Assembly (NCBI GenBank): GCA_910579775.1
Contig: CAJTUE010000004.1
Span: 1 to 64,000 of the forward strand
DNA from: an uncultured Oscillospiraceae bacterium
GTDB lineage: Bacteria > Bacillota > Clostridia > Oscillospirales > Oscillospiraceae
Reading direction: 5' to 3'
Length of the DNA stretch: 64,000 nucleotides
The notes beneath the pieces were generated by a model. The model saw only the letters and a list, made by a program, of their open reading frames with translations. It was not told the DNA's origin and did no database searches. Positions within the stretch are counted from its first letter, which is position 1. Each line of letters starts with the position of its first letter. Shown here in pieces: positions 49,560-58,609 of the stretch. Made by a program: the position numbers and the translations under genes.

Positions 49560-50513
49560 ATGGCGAAATACATCGGCAAGCGTCTGTTGCGTTCGCTATT
49601 GACCTTGTTCATCATCATCACCATCGTCTTTTCCCTTTTGCGGCTCATGCCCATCGAGGGTTATTTTGAGAACTTTGAAAAGCTCTCCTCCGCCCAGATC
49701 AACGTAGGTTTGCGGCAGTTGGGGCTGAAGGACCCGGTGCCGGTACAGATGATGAACTTCTGGAAGGGCGTCATGAAGGGCGACTGGGGGGTCAGCCACA
49801 AATACCGGGTGGGCACCCCCGTACTGGACATTATCGCGGAGAAGATCCCTGTGTCCCTGAAAATGGGGCTGGCGGCGTTGGGCATCGCCCTGCTGCTGGG
49901 CTTGCCCCTGGGTATTCTGATGGCCCACTCCACCCGTACGCGGTTTAAGATCGGTGACAAGCTGGGCACGGTGTTCGTGGTTATCATCGAGGGCATCCCG
50001 GCGGCCATTTACCATCTGCTCATCCAGTTTTACGGCTCCAAGCTCCCCGGCGGGTTTGACATGTTCTTCCGCGCGGAGCGGCCCGTGACCTGGATCCTGC
50101 CCATCTTCTCTCTGGCCCTGGGCAACATCGCCTACTACGCCATGTGGCTTCGCCGGTATATGGTGGACGAGAACAACAAGGACTATGTGAAGCTGGCCCG
50201 GGCCAAGGGCGTGTCCGGCGGGAAGATCTTCCGCTCCCACGTGTTCCGCAACGCCATTGTCCCCCTGGCCCAGTTCATCCCCACCTCGGTGATCCTTACC
50301 CTGATGGGCTCGCTGTATGTGGAGAGCCTCTATTCCATCCCCGGTATGGGCGGTCTGCTGGTGCAGGCCATCCAGCGCCAGGACAACACCCTGGTCCAGG
50401 CCCTGGTGCTCATCTACGCGGCCATTTCTATTCTGGGCCTGCTGGTGGGCGACCTCTTTATGGCCCTCCTGGATCCCCGCATCGCCCTGGGCAAGAAAGA
50501 AGGTGACCGCTGA
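49560..50513 (+). CDS. Oligopeptide ABC transporter permease (OppB type)
   Basis: 317 residues, six membrane helices. It has the N-terminal AKYIGKRLLRSLLTLFIIITIVFSLLRLMP and the EAA loop DYVKLARAKGVSGGKIFRSHVFRNAIVP. With OppC it forms the channel. AAAGGAGG upstream. Its stop overlaps the OppC start. Confidence 0.94.
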   Translation: MAKYIGKRLLRSLLTLFIIITIVFSLLRLMPIEGYFENFEKLSSAQINVGLRQLGLKDPVPVQMMNFWKGVMKGDWGVSHKYRVGTPVLDIIAEKIPVSLKMGLAALGIALLLGLPLGILMAHSTRTRFKIGDKLGTVFVVIIEGIPAAIYHLLIQFYGSKLPGGFDMFFRAERPVTWILPIFSLALGNIAYYAMWLRRYMVDENNKDYVKLARAKGVSGGKIFRSHVFRNAIVPLAQFIPTSVILTLMGSLYVESLYSIPGMGGLLVQAIQRQDNTLVQALVLIYAAISILGLLVGDLFMALLDPRIALGKKEGDR

Positions 50514-51583
50514 TGGCGCAGTTTCGCTTTAAGGACCGCAAGACCGAGGAGTTGGCGGCCCATCTCAACGAGCATAGCAAGGCCATGGACGAGAAGGAGC
50601 TGTTTTCCTTTGCCGCCTACGACGCAGGCGCGGGGGAGCGGGGGGGCTACTCCGGCTATTCCTACTGGCGCTCTACCATCCGGGCCTTCCGCAAAAACGG
50701 TGTGGCTATGTTTTTCCTGCTGGTCATTGTGGCCACATTGCTCTTTACCTTCATCGAGCCGCTGCTGCCCTATGAGAAGGAGCCTAACACCATCTACTAC
50801 TCCGAGCAGGTGCAGATCGACCTCTTCACCCGCCAGCCCAAACTGGATGAGAACGGAGAGCCCATCGTGAAGGTGGACCTGTCCCGGGACATCAAGCCGG
50901 GGAAGGAATACTGGTTCGGCACCAACGCCATCGGCCAGGACCTGTGGAGCCAGATCTGGGAGGGCACCCGCAACAGCCTGTTCATCGGCTTCGCCGTGGC
51001 CTGCGTGGATGCCCTGCTGGGTATTTTGGTGGGCGTTTTGTGGGGCTATGTCCGCAAGCTGGATTTCTTCTTCACCGAGCTTTACAACGTCTTTGACAAC
51101 GTGCCCCAGACGTTGGTGGCCATCATCATCTCCTATATCCTGCGGCCGGGGATCAGCACCATGATCTTCGCCATGTGCCTGACCTCCTGGCTGGCCACGG
51201 CGCGGTTTATCCGCAACCAGGTGGTTATCATCCGCGACCGGGACTACAACCTGGCCTCCCGCTGTCTGGGCACCCCTGCCTGGCGGATCATGGTGAAGAA
51301 CCTGCTGCCCTATCTGGTGAGCATCATCACCATGCGTATGGCCCTGGCCATCCCTGTGGCCATCAGCAACGAGGTGTTCTTGACCTATATTGGCCTGGGC
51401 GTCCCCCTGGAGACTCCCACCCTGGGTACCCTGGTGGAGGCGGGGCGGAAGGTGATGAGCAGTCCGTCGCTGCGTTACCAGCTCTTCTTCCCGGTGGTGG
51501 TGCTGGCGGTCATCACCATCTCCTTCTACGTTGTGGGCAACGCCTTTGCCGACGCCGCCGACCCCAAGAATCACGTGAACTAA
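50513..51583 (+). CDS. Oligopeptide ABC transporter permease (OppC type)
   Basis: 356 residues, a long N-terminal cytosolic part, six membrane helices and the EAA loop DYNLASRCLGTPAWRIMVKNLLPYLVS. It overlaps oppB by one base, so coupled. Between the first and second helix a large extracytoplasmic segment (about residues 100-145) is present. Confidence 0.93.
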   Translation: MAQFRFKDRKTEELAAHLNEHSKAMDEKELFSFAAYDAGAGERGGYSGYSYWRSTIRAFRKNGVAMFFLLVIVATLLFTFIEPLLPYEKEPNTIYYSEQVQIDLFTRQPKLDENGEPIVKVDLSRDIKPGKEYWFGTNAIGQDLWSQIWEGTRNSLFIGFAVACVDALLGILVGVLWGYVRKLDFFFTELYNVFDNVPQTLVAIIISYILRPGISTMIFAMCLTSWLATARFIRNQVVIIRDRDYNLASRCLGTPAWRIMVKNLLPYLVSIITMRMALAIPVAISNEVFLTYIGLGVPLETPTLGTLVEAGRKVMSSPSLRYQLFFPVVVLAVITISFYVVGNAFADAADPKNHVN

Positions 51584-51596
51584 GGAGGGCAAAACC

Positions 51597-52643
51597 ATGG
51601 ATGAAAAGCCGATTTTGTCCGCCAAGGACCTGGAGCTGAAATTCACCCTGCGAGGCAAGGTGATGACTGCCCTGCGGGGGATCTCCCTGGACGTTTATAA
51701 GGGGGAATCTCTCGCCATTGTGGGGGAATCCGGCTCGGGCAAGAGTGTGTTTACCAAGGCCTTTATGGGCCTCACCGACGCCAACGGCGCCATCACCGGC
51801 GGCGAGCTTTGGTACAAGGACCAGGACCTGCTCGCGCTGAAGACGGAGGCCCAGTGGCGCAAGATCCGGGGCAAGGAGATCGCCATGGTCATGCAGGACC
51901 CCATGACCTCTCTCAACCCCCTTAAGACCGTGGGCTGGCAGATCCAGGAGGCGGTGGAGCTGCACCAGGGCCTCAAGGGCAGGGCGGCCCACGCTGCCGC
52001 GGTGGAAGCCCTGCGGGATGTGGGTATCGATGACCCGGAGCGGCGCTTTCGCCAGTATCCTCATGAGTTCTCCGGGGGAATGCGCCAGCGGGTGGTCATC
52101 GCCACCGCCATCGCCTGCAAGCCCCAGGTGCTCATCTGCGACGAGCCCACCACCGCCCTGGATGTGACCATCCAGGCCCAGATCCTGGGCCTCATCAAAG
52201 ACCTCCAGAAGAAATATAAGCTTACCACCATCTACATCACCCACGACCTGGGGGTGGTGGCAAATGTAGCCGACCGTATTGCCGTGATGTACGCCGGGGA
52301 TATTGTGGAGATCGGCAAGTGCGAGGAGGTCTTCTACGATCCCAAGCACCCCTACACCTGGGCGTTGCTGTCCTCTCTGCCCCAGCTGGGGGTGAAGGGG
52401 GAGCCGCTGTACGCCATCGAGGGCACGCCGCCCAACCTCTTTATGGAGATCCGCGGCGACGCCTTTGCCCCCCGCAACCCTAAAGCGCTGAACATCGATT
52501 TTGTGGAGCGGCCGCCCTTCTTCGAGGTCAGTCCCACCCACAAGGCCCGCACATGGCTCCTGGACCCCCGCGCCCCTAAGGTGGAGGCCCCGGAGCGCAT
52601 CCGTCATCTAAAGGAAGAGGGGGTGAGCCTGCGTGTCCAGTGA
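51597..52643 (+). CDS. Oligopeptide ABC transporter ATPase (OppD type)
   Basis: 348 residues. Walker A GESGSGKSV, signature FSGGMRQRVVIATAIACKP, Walker B VLICDEPTTALDVT, and the C-terminal oligopeptide-transporter tail (HPYTWALLSSLPQL) that carries a 4Fe-4S-like element in some members. AAGGAGGG upstream. Energises uptake with OppF. Confidence 0.95.
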   Translation: MDEKPILSAKDLELKFTLRGKVMTALRGISLDVYKGESLAIVGESGSGKSVFTKAFMGLTDANGAITGGELWYKDQDLLALKTEAQWRKIRGKEIAMVMQDPMTSLNPLKTVGWQIQEAVELHQGLKGRAAHAAAVEALRDVGIDDPERRFRQYPHEFSGGMRQRVVIATAIACKPQVLICDEPTTALDVTIQAQILGLIKDLQKKYKLTTIYITHDLGVVANVADRIAVMYAGDIVEIGKCEEVFYDPKHPYTWALLSSLPQLGVKGEPLYAIEGTPPNLFMEIRGDAFAPRNPKALNIDFVERPPFFEVSPTHKARTWLLDPRAPKVEAPERIRHLKEEGVSLRVQ

Positions 52644-53583
52644 AGCCAACACGATCGACCGGCCCCTCGTAGAGGTGGACGATCTGCGGGTGGACTTCGG
52701 CTCCCACCGCCACCCCTTCCACGCCGTGCGCGGTGTGAGTTTTCATATCAACAAGGGGGAGACCTTTGGCTTGGTTGGGGAATCCGGCTCGGGCAAGACC
52801 ACCATCGGCCGGGCCATTATTCGGGTCAACCCCGTGGCCGGGGGCGAGGTCCGCTACAAGGGCAAGCGTATTTCCGGAAAACTCTCCGCCCAGGAGGACA
52901 AGGAGCTGACCCGCAAGATCCAGATGATCTTCCAAGACCCCATGGCCTCGCTGAATGAGCGTGCCAAGGTGGACTATATTGTCTCCGAGGGTCTTTTGAA
53001 TCTTGGTCACAGCCATACCAAAGAGCAGCGGGAGGAAAAGGTAGCAAAGGCCTTGGAGGATGTGGGCCTTCTTCCTGAGTTTGCCAGCCGCTTCCCCCAC
53101 GAGTTTTCCGGGGGCCAGCGTCAGCGCATCGGCATTGCCCGCGCCCTCATCATGGAGCCGGAGTTTATCATCGCCGACGAGCCCATCTCCGCCCTGGACG
53201 TGTCCATCCGTGCCCAGGTGCTCAACCTGATGTCCAAGCTCCAGAAGGAGCGGGGGCTGACCTATCTGTTTATCGCCCACGACCTCAGCGTGGTGCGGTT
53301 CATTTCTGACCGCATTGGAGTTATCTACAAGGGGCAGCTCATGGAGCTGGCGGAGAGCGAACAGCTTTTTGCCAACCCCCTCCACCCCTATACCAACGCC
53401 CTTCTCTCCGCCATTCCCATGCCCGACCCGGTGCGGGAGCGGGACAAGAAGCTGGTGGTGTACGATCCTTCCTGCCACGACTACGAGAAGGACAAGCCGC
53501 AGTGGACCGAGCTGGAGCCGGGGCACTTTGTGCTGGGCAATGCCCGGGAGGTGGACGGCTACCGCAAAAAGTTGGGACTGTAA
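52633..53583 (+). CDS. Oligopeptide ABC transporter ATPase (OppF type)
   Basis: 316 residues from GTG 52633, overlapping the OppD gene end by 11 bp. Walker A GESGSGKTT, signature FSGGQRQRIGIARAL, Walker B FIIADEPISALDVS, and the OppF-type end HPYTNALLSAIPMPDP. Completes the five-gene importer. Confidence 0.95.
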   Translation: MSSEANTIDRPLVEVDDLRVDFGSHRHPFHAVRGVSFHINKGETFGLVGESGSGKTTIGRAIIRVNPVAGGEVRYKGKRISGKLSAQEDKELTRKIQMIFQDPMASLNERAKVDYIVSEGLLNLGHSHTKEQREEKVAKALEDVGLLPEFASRFPHEFSGGQRQRIGIARALIMEPEFIIADEPISALDVSIRAQVLNLMSKLQKERGLTYLFIAHDLSVVRFISDRIGVIYKGQLMELAESEQLFANPLHPYTNALLSAIPMPDPVRERDKKLVVYDPSCHDYEKDKPQWTELEPGHFVLGNAREVDGYRKKLGL

Positions 53584-53592
53584 GGTGATATT

Positions 53593-54507
53593 ATGTCAAC
53601 TCCGAGATTGCGGCATGGGGACCGGGTGGCCCTGGTGTGCGCTTCGTCAGCAGTGCCAGAGGAACGGCTGGAGCCTGCGGTCAATGCGGTCAAGGCCCTG
53701 GGACTTGAACCCGCGCTCTATCCGAGCTGCTATTATGTAAACCGAAATGGCAACTTTGCCGCATCCGATGCGCAGCGTGCCCGCGATGTAATGGACGCAT
53801 TTCTCGATCCTGCCATCCAAGGGGTGCTGTCCATCCGGGGCGGGTACGGCGCGGGGCGGCTGCTGCCTATGTTGGACCTGGACGCCATAGCTGCGTCGGG
53901 GAAGTTTTTTTCCGGATACAGCGACGTGACCGCGCTGCACATCCCTCTCAACGACCGGGGCCTGACCACCTGGCATACGGTGATGCCGTCAACCGAATAT
54001 TACAAAGAGGTTGACCAATTTACTATGGATGAGCTTCGCTGGGCGCTCTTTGACGGAGACCCCAAGGTCTTGCCTTACCCCGAGGGCTGGGTGGCGGAGA
54101 CGTTAGTCCCCGGTGCGGCAGAGGGAAAGCTGGTAGGTGGCAATCTCTCTTTGTTGGCCGCCAGTTTGGGCACGCCTTGGGAGATCGAGACCGAGGGCAA
54201 CATCCTCTTTTTGGAGGATATTGGGGAGGAACCCTACCGGATCGACGGTATGCTCACCCACCTGCGAAACGCCGGGAAACTGGATTGTTGCGCCGGGGTG
54301 GTGCTGGGCTACTGGACGGACTGTGTGCCCGCCGATGACACGCCGACATTGTCCCTGGACGAGGTCATTGCCGAACTGCTGGGCGGTCTCAAATGCCCGG
54401 TGCTGAAGAACATTCCCTGCGGCCACTTTCTGCCCAGCTTGGCCCTGCCCTTGGGGGCGAAGGTGCGGCTGAACGCGACGAAACAAAATCTGGAGGTGCT
54501 GGAATGA
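53593..54507 (+). CDS. LD-carboxypeptidase (LdcA/MccF, S66)
   Basis: 304 residues. The S66 fold: catalytic Ser110 (SGYSDVTALH), Glu208 (FLEDIG) and His278 (PCGH), the family's Ser-Glu-His triad. No signal peptide, so cytoplasmic. It cleaves the L,D-bond of muropeptides during cell-wall recycling or inactivates microcin-like compounds. Its position right after an oligopeptide importer suggests it processes imported muropeptides. Confidence 0.88.
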   Translation: MSTPRLRHGDRVALVCASSAVPEERLEPAVNAVKALGLEPALYPSCYYVNRNGNFAASDAQRARDVMDAFLDPAIQGVLSIRGGYGAGRLLPMLDLDAIAASGKFFSGYSDVTALHIPLNDRGLTTWHTVMPSTEYYKEVDQFTMDELRWALFDGDPKVLPYPEGWVAETLVPGAAEGKLVGGNLSLLAASLGTPWEIETEGNILFLEDIGEEPYRIDGMLTHLRNAGKLDCCAGVVLGYWTDCVPADDTPTLSLDEVIAELLGGLKCPVLKNIPCGHFLPSLALPLGAKVRLNATKQNLEVLE

Positions 54508-55355
54508 AGGCTGTTGTCAATGCGCCCATTTGTCCGCTGATGACCCAGCCGCGCCACGACTGCGAGCTGGCGGATGAGGCTCTGTTTGGCATGGTGGTGG
54601 AGGTGTTGGAGCAGACCACCCCCGGCTATTGGAGGATCAGGACCCCGTACCGCTACGAAGGCTACGCCCCGGTGGGCTGTTTGGCCATAGGGGACCAGAC
54701 AGCCGAGGACTGGGCGGCTCTGCCCAAGCGGGTGGTCCTACATAAGAACACCGTGGACGTGATGCACCAGCCTAAGGTCCAGTCCTGGCCTATCGTGACC
54801 CTGCCTGTGGGGGCTGTGGTGGCGGTGACCGAGCCGCCGGAAACCGACCCAGAGACGGGGAAGCCCAGCGGCTGGCAATGTGTTTCTCTCACCGACGGCT
54901 TGGAGGGCTACGTCCGCGCCAGTTGGCTGGACACGTACTATGACAAGCCCATCGACCTGCCGGAAAAGGAGCTACGGCGGCGGCTGGTAGACACGGCGTT
55001 GCTCTACCGCCGCACCCACTACCGCTGGGGCGGCAAAAGTCCGCTGGGCATCGACTGCTCCGGGCTGGTGTCCATGGCCTACCTCCTCAACGGCATCACC
55101 ATCTACCGGGACGCCCACATCAAGCCGGACTTCGACTTGGTGGAGATACCCAGGGAGGACATGGACGTGGGCGACCTCCTCTTTTTCCCTGGCCACGTGG
55201 CCATGTATATGGGGGAGGGGAAGTACCTCCACTCCACAGGCAAGGCAGGGAGCGACGGCTTCGACATTAACTCCCTGGACCCCAACGACCCCCTCTACCG
55301 CAAGGACCTGGCGGAGGGCATCACCCAGGTGGGGGGCTACAAGGGATTTCATTGA
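54504..55355 (+). CDS. NlpC/P60 peptidase with N-terminal SH3-like domains
   Basis: 283 residues from ATG 54504, overlapping the previous gene by ATGA. Two SH3-like domains (residues about 1-70 and 85-145), then an NlpC/P60 domain with Cys185 (IDCSG), His231 (PGHVAMYMG). No signal peptide, like the YkfC enzymes that cut D-Glu-diamino-acid bonds in the cytoplasm. With the LD-carboxypeptidase and importer it forms a muropeptide-recycling cassette like ykfABCD of Bacillus. Confidence 0.87.
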   Translation: MKAVVNAPICPLMTQPRHDCELADEALFGMVVEVLEQTTPGYWRIRTPYRYEGYAPVGCLAIGDQTAEDWAALPKRVVLHKNTVDVMHQPKVQSWPIVTLPVGAVVAVTEPPETDPETGKPSGWQCVSLTDGLEGYVRASWLDTYYDKPIDLPEKELRRRLVDTALLYRRTHYRWGGKSPLGIDCSGLVSMAYLLNGITIYRDAHIKPDFDLVEIPREDMDVGDLLFFPGHVAMYMGEGKYLHSTGKAGSDGFDINSLDPNDPLYRKDLAEGITQVGGYKGFH

Positions 55356-55362
55356 GGATGAC

Positions 55363-55398
55363 AAAACGCACGGCAGTCAACTGACTGCCGTGCGTTTT
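55363..55398. terminator. Terminator of the peptide-uptake operon
   Basis: 16-17 bp stem AAAACGCACGGCAGTC with its complement (55363-55379, 55382-55398), tiny loop, T-run; works for both converging operons. Confidence 0.85.
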
Positions 55399-55409
55399 TA
55401 TGTATTTGG

Positions 55410-55958
55410 TCAGGAAAGCTCCAGCCGCATGAGAACAAGCTCCTGCCAGCCGGTGTGCCGGGAACGGAAGCCCTTGGGGTTACGGCCGTACTCCACAAAG
55501 CCGAGGCTCTCATAGAGGGCGATGGCAGCGGCGTTTTCCCCTACCACGTCCAGTTCCAGCTGGTGATACCCGGCTTTTCTGGCACATTCGATACAGGCCG
55601 CCGTCAACGCCCGCCCAATGCCCAGTCCCCAGAATTCTTTCTCTATACTGATGCCAAATTCCGCACGGTGTCTGACCTTGTTTTTGCCGCCGACCGCTTC
55701 GATCCCTGCCGTGCCAACCAGATCGTCACGGAGAAAGGCGCAAAGCATGACCTCCTGCGGGTTTTCCTCCCGCCGGGCCAGAAATTCCGCCTCCTGCGCC
55801 ACGGTGAAGCTGTTCTCGTCAGGGTAGGAGAGCAAAAAGTCGGTTTGAGCATGGGTCAAATTGAAATTGTCATAAACCGCCCGGGCATCGTCGGCGCCGC
55901 CGCTGCGGATCAGGCACGTCTCGCCGTTTTTCAAGCGTATGGTCTGTTGATAGCGCAT
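55410..55958 (-). CDS. GNAT-family N-acetyltransferase
   Basis: 182 residues. GNAT fold with motif A (FWGLGIGRALTAACIECARKAGYHQLELDVVGEN) and the ALYESLGFVEYGRNP end. It acetylates an amine, substrate unknown. It is 8 nt after the DHHW gene and the last gene of the minus-strand run that begins with the DUF4358 lipoprotein. Confidence 0.88.
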   Translation of the reverse strand: MRYQQTIRLKNGETCLIRSGGADDARAVYDNFNLTHAQTDFLLSYPDENSFTVAQEAEFLARREENPQEVMLCAFLRDDLVGTAGIEAVGGKNKVRHRAEFGISIEKEFWGLGIGRALTAACIECARKAGYHQLELDVVGENAAAIALYESLGFVEYGRNPKGFRSRHTGWQELVLMRLELS

Positions 55959-55966
55959 ATTACCTC

Positions 55967-57112
55967 CTACTTCGCGGGCATACCCAGGACGAAGAGATTG
56001 CCGTCCTTGACGAAGTTGTTCACCGCGTACATCACCAGCACCTCATCGATGGCATTATCCTTGACATACTGGGCCATGGAGGTCTTGTAGTACCGGGGGT
56101 CCACCAGGTGGATCTCGGAGAAGTGATAGCAGAGGAAGGGGGCCATGGAGTCGGCGTAGGAGTCCCGGATGAGCATGAGCTTGGGCGCGCCCTCCGGGGC
56201 CACGTTGGACTTAACCACGGTCAGGGGCTTGTTGCCCCCCAGGAAGGCGGAATATTTGTCCTTTTCCTCCAGCTTGCTCATGTCGTAGAGCTGGCCCTCG
56301 GTGGGGGTGCCGTCAAAGTAGTTGGTGACGGAGGCGGCGTCCTGGGGGACATAAAATTCGATGGTGTCCGGCTCCAGCCAGCGCACCCCGGAGGAGGAGA
56401 AGGTGGTGCCCAGGAATTGGTCGGAGACCACGGTGGGGGTAAATTCGCTCAGGGCCTTGGGAGTGCGGTCCATGCCCTCCATCAGTGCGGCGTAGGCGTA
56501 ATATGCGCCCAAGCTGGTCCAGTGATGGTCGGTGCGGTAGTAGATCGGCTCATCCTTGTGGGTGTTAAGGGTGGTGTTGGCATCCAGCCACTTGGGACCC
56601 TGGAGAGCCGCGCCACGGGTGATATACTGTCCCTCGTCATCGTTGGGCGCGCCGTCGGGAAGCAGATGGCTCCACACGCTCACCTTACTGGGGAGGAGGG
56701 AGAAGTAGACGGGAACGTCGGTAAGAGTGGAGAGCTTCTCCACATAGCCGAAGTTGTCGTCGATGCGCTTCTTGGCCCGGTCGTTGGCAGGGGGATCAAA
56801 GCGAGGGATGAGGGTGTGCTCGTCGCAGATATAGACCCCGTTGTTCTCCCGCTTCCCCGAGGCATACTCCGCCCCGGCCTTGAGGGCGATCCACTCGTCC
56901 CGCAGGACGAACTGGTCGGTAACAAAGGTCTCGAAGTCCTCCATGAAAGTCCCGCTCAGAAGAGCGTCCTTGGAAAGCTCGGGCATCTGCGCCAGCGTGC
57001 GGTTCTCCATGGGGGAGAATTCCTTGGCGGGGGTCGCCGCGTTGGCGACGGCAAACACCCCTAAAAACGAAAGGAATAGAGCGGTGATAAAAATGGCGTA
57101 TTTCTTTGACAT
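55967..57112 (-). CDS. DHHW-motif (AlgX/SGNH-like) protein
   Basis: 381 residues. N-terminal signal/anchor helix (about 1-25), then a domain with the family's DHHW motif (YRTDHHWTSLGAYYAY) and GSRVLMIRDSYADSMAPF-like Ser loop (LIRDSYADSM). These proteins accompany MBOAT O-acyltransferases and transfer the acyl group outside the membrane. It is 12 nt after the MBOAT gene. Confidence 0.87.
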   Translation of the reverse strand: MSKKYAIFITALFLSFLGVFAVANAATPAKEFSPMENRTLAQMPELSKDALLSGTFMEDFETFVTDQFVLRDEWIALKAGAEYASGKRENNGVYICDEHTLIPRFDPPANDRAKKRIDDNFGYVEKLSTLTDVPVYFSLLPSKVSVWSHLLPDGAPNDDEGQYITRGAALQGPKWLDANTTLNTHKDEPIYYRTDHHWTSLGAYYAYAALMEGMDRTPKALSEFTPTVVSDQFLGTTFSSSGVRWLEPDTIEFYVPQDAASVTNYFDGTPTEGQLYDMSKLEEKDKYSAFLGGNKPLTVVKSNVAPEGAPKLMLIRDSYADSMAPFLCYHFSEIHLVDPRYYKTSMAQYVKDNAIDEVLVMYAVNNFVKDGNLFVLGMPAK

Positions 57113-57124
57113 GATGCGCCCTCC

Positions 57125-58540
57125 TTAAAAGCGGAAGTACAAAAACGGATTATAGGTGGCGTCCACCAAATAGGCGGTGCACAGCACCATCCCGGCCATC
57201 AGCCCTATCGGGAGAAGTACCCGGCCCACCTTGGAGCGGTCAACGCCCCAATGACGCTTGACCAAGTTGGTCACTAGCGGCGTGGCCGCCACAAAGGACA
57301 CCAGAAGAACGGGGAGATAGCTGCGCAGGTAATAGAGGGTGGCGGCGTTCACCACACCGCCGCCGGCGAAGCCGAACATGGCGGCCAAATAGCCGGGGAG
57401 TTTGGCCATGTCCTCCACGCCAAAGATAGCAAAGCTGACGATGACCAGAAACAGGGTGTAGACGTGCTGGAGCCAGCCGGGGAACTTTTCCAGGGCCTTG
57501 CCCCAGAAGGTGCGCTCACAGAGGATGAGCACGCCGAAGTAAAGGCCCCACAGCACGAAGTTCCAGGCCGCGCCGTGCCAGATGCCCGTCAAGCTCCAAA
57601 CGATCAACAGGTTAAGGCAGGTGCGCCACTTGCCCTTGCGGCTGCCCCCCAAGGGGAAGTAGACATACTCCCGGAACCAGCTGCCCAGGGAGATATGCCA
57701 CCGCCGCCAAAACTCGGAAATGCTTTTGGAGATGAAGGGATAATCGAAGTTCTTTAGGAACTCGAAGCCCAGCATCCGTCCCAGGCCGATGGCCATGTCG
57801 GAATAGCCCGAGAAGTCAAAGTAGAGCTGCAGGGCGCAGACAATGGCCCCCAGCCATGCCCCCACCACAGTAAGGCCGCTTAGCTCGGTGGCCTTGATGG
57901 TGTCCCACAGCGAGCCGATGTTGTTGGCGATGAGCACCTTTTTCGCCAGGCCCACCACGAAGGTCTGCACCCCGGCGGCAAATTGCTCGGGGGAGTGGGT
58001 GCGGTGTTCCAGCTGGTCGTCCAGGTCCTTATACTTGATGATAGGTCCGGCGATGAGCTGGGGGAAGAGGGTGACGAAGGTGCCGAAGGTGATGATGTTT
58101 TTCTGGGCATGTGCGTCTCCCCGGTACACGTCGATGGTGTAGGACATGGTCTGGAAGGTGTAGAAGGAGATGCCGATGGGCAGCTTCAGCCCGGTGAGGG
58201 GAATGCTGGTGCCCAACAGGGCGTTGAGGTTGCCGATGACAAAGTCGCTGTACTTAAACACGCCCAGCAGGGCCAGATTGAAGATCACTGACGATGCCAC
58301 CGCCAGCCGCGCGCCCTTGTCGTTCCCCTTGGCCTGACAGCGGGTGACCAGCATGCCGTGGGTGTAGTCGATGGCGATGGAGGCGAACATGATAAGGATA
58401 TAGATGGGCTCTCCCCAGCCGTAAAAGATGAGGTTGAGGAGGAGCAGCACGGCGTTGCGGAACTTCAGCGGGGCGATATAATACACCGCCAGCACGATGG
58501 GGAGGTAGAAGAACAGGAAAAAGGGGGTTGAAAAAACCAA
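57125..58540 (-). CDS. MBOAT-family O-acyltransferase (AlgI/DltB-like)
   Basis: 471 residues, 10-12 membrane helices. FAAGVQTFVVGLAKKVLIANN, the conserved WRRWHISLGSWFREYVYFPLGGS and the catalytic His within LTGIWHGAAWNFVLWG are diagnostic of the AlgI group. It passes acyl groups from acyl-CoA across the membrane onto an extracellular polysaccharide, probably via the DHHW protein. Part of a minus-strand operon 58610-55410. Confidence 0.93.
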   Translation of the reverse strand: MVFSTPFFLFFYLPIVLAVYYIAPLKFRNAVLLLLNLIFYGWGEPIYILIMFASIAIDYTHGMLVTRCQAKGNDKGARLAVASSVIFNLALLGVFKYSDFVIGNLNALLGTSIPLTGLKLPIGISFYTFQTMSYTIDVYRGDAHAQKNIITFGTFVTLFPQLIAGPIIKYKDLDDQLEHRTHSPEQFAAGVQTFVVGLAKKVLIANNIGSLWDTIKATELSGLTVVGAWLGAIVCALQLYFDFSGYSDMAIGLGRMLGFEFLKNFDYPFISKSISEFWRRWHISLGSWFREYVYFPLGGSRKGKWRTCLNLLIVWSLTGIWHGAAWNFVLWGLYFGVLILCERTFWGKALEKFPGWLQHVYTLFLVIVSFAIFGVEDMAKLPGYLAAMFGFAGGGVVNAATLYYLRSYLPVLLVSFVAATPLVTNLVKRHWGVDRSKVGRVLLPIGLMAGMVLCTAYLVDATYNPFLYFRF

Positions 58541-58609
58541 ATTACCACATCCTACGTTTGTTTGGGCTGTGACGGACGGGCGGGTTTGGAACCCGCCCCT
58601 ACGATATGT
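58541..58609. repeat. CCCTAC hairpin repeat
   Basis: GGGCGGGTT/AACCCGCCC around G with trailing CCTACGA between the MBOAT and DUF4358 genes (58577-58604), similar to the hairpins at 32571-32935. No gene seen. Confidence 0.55.
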
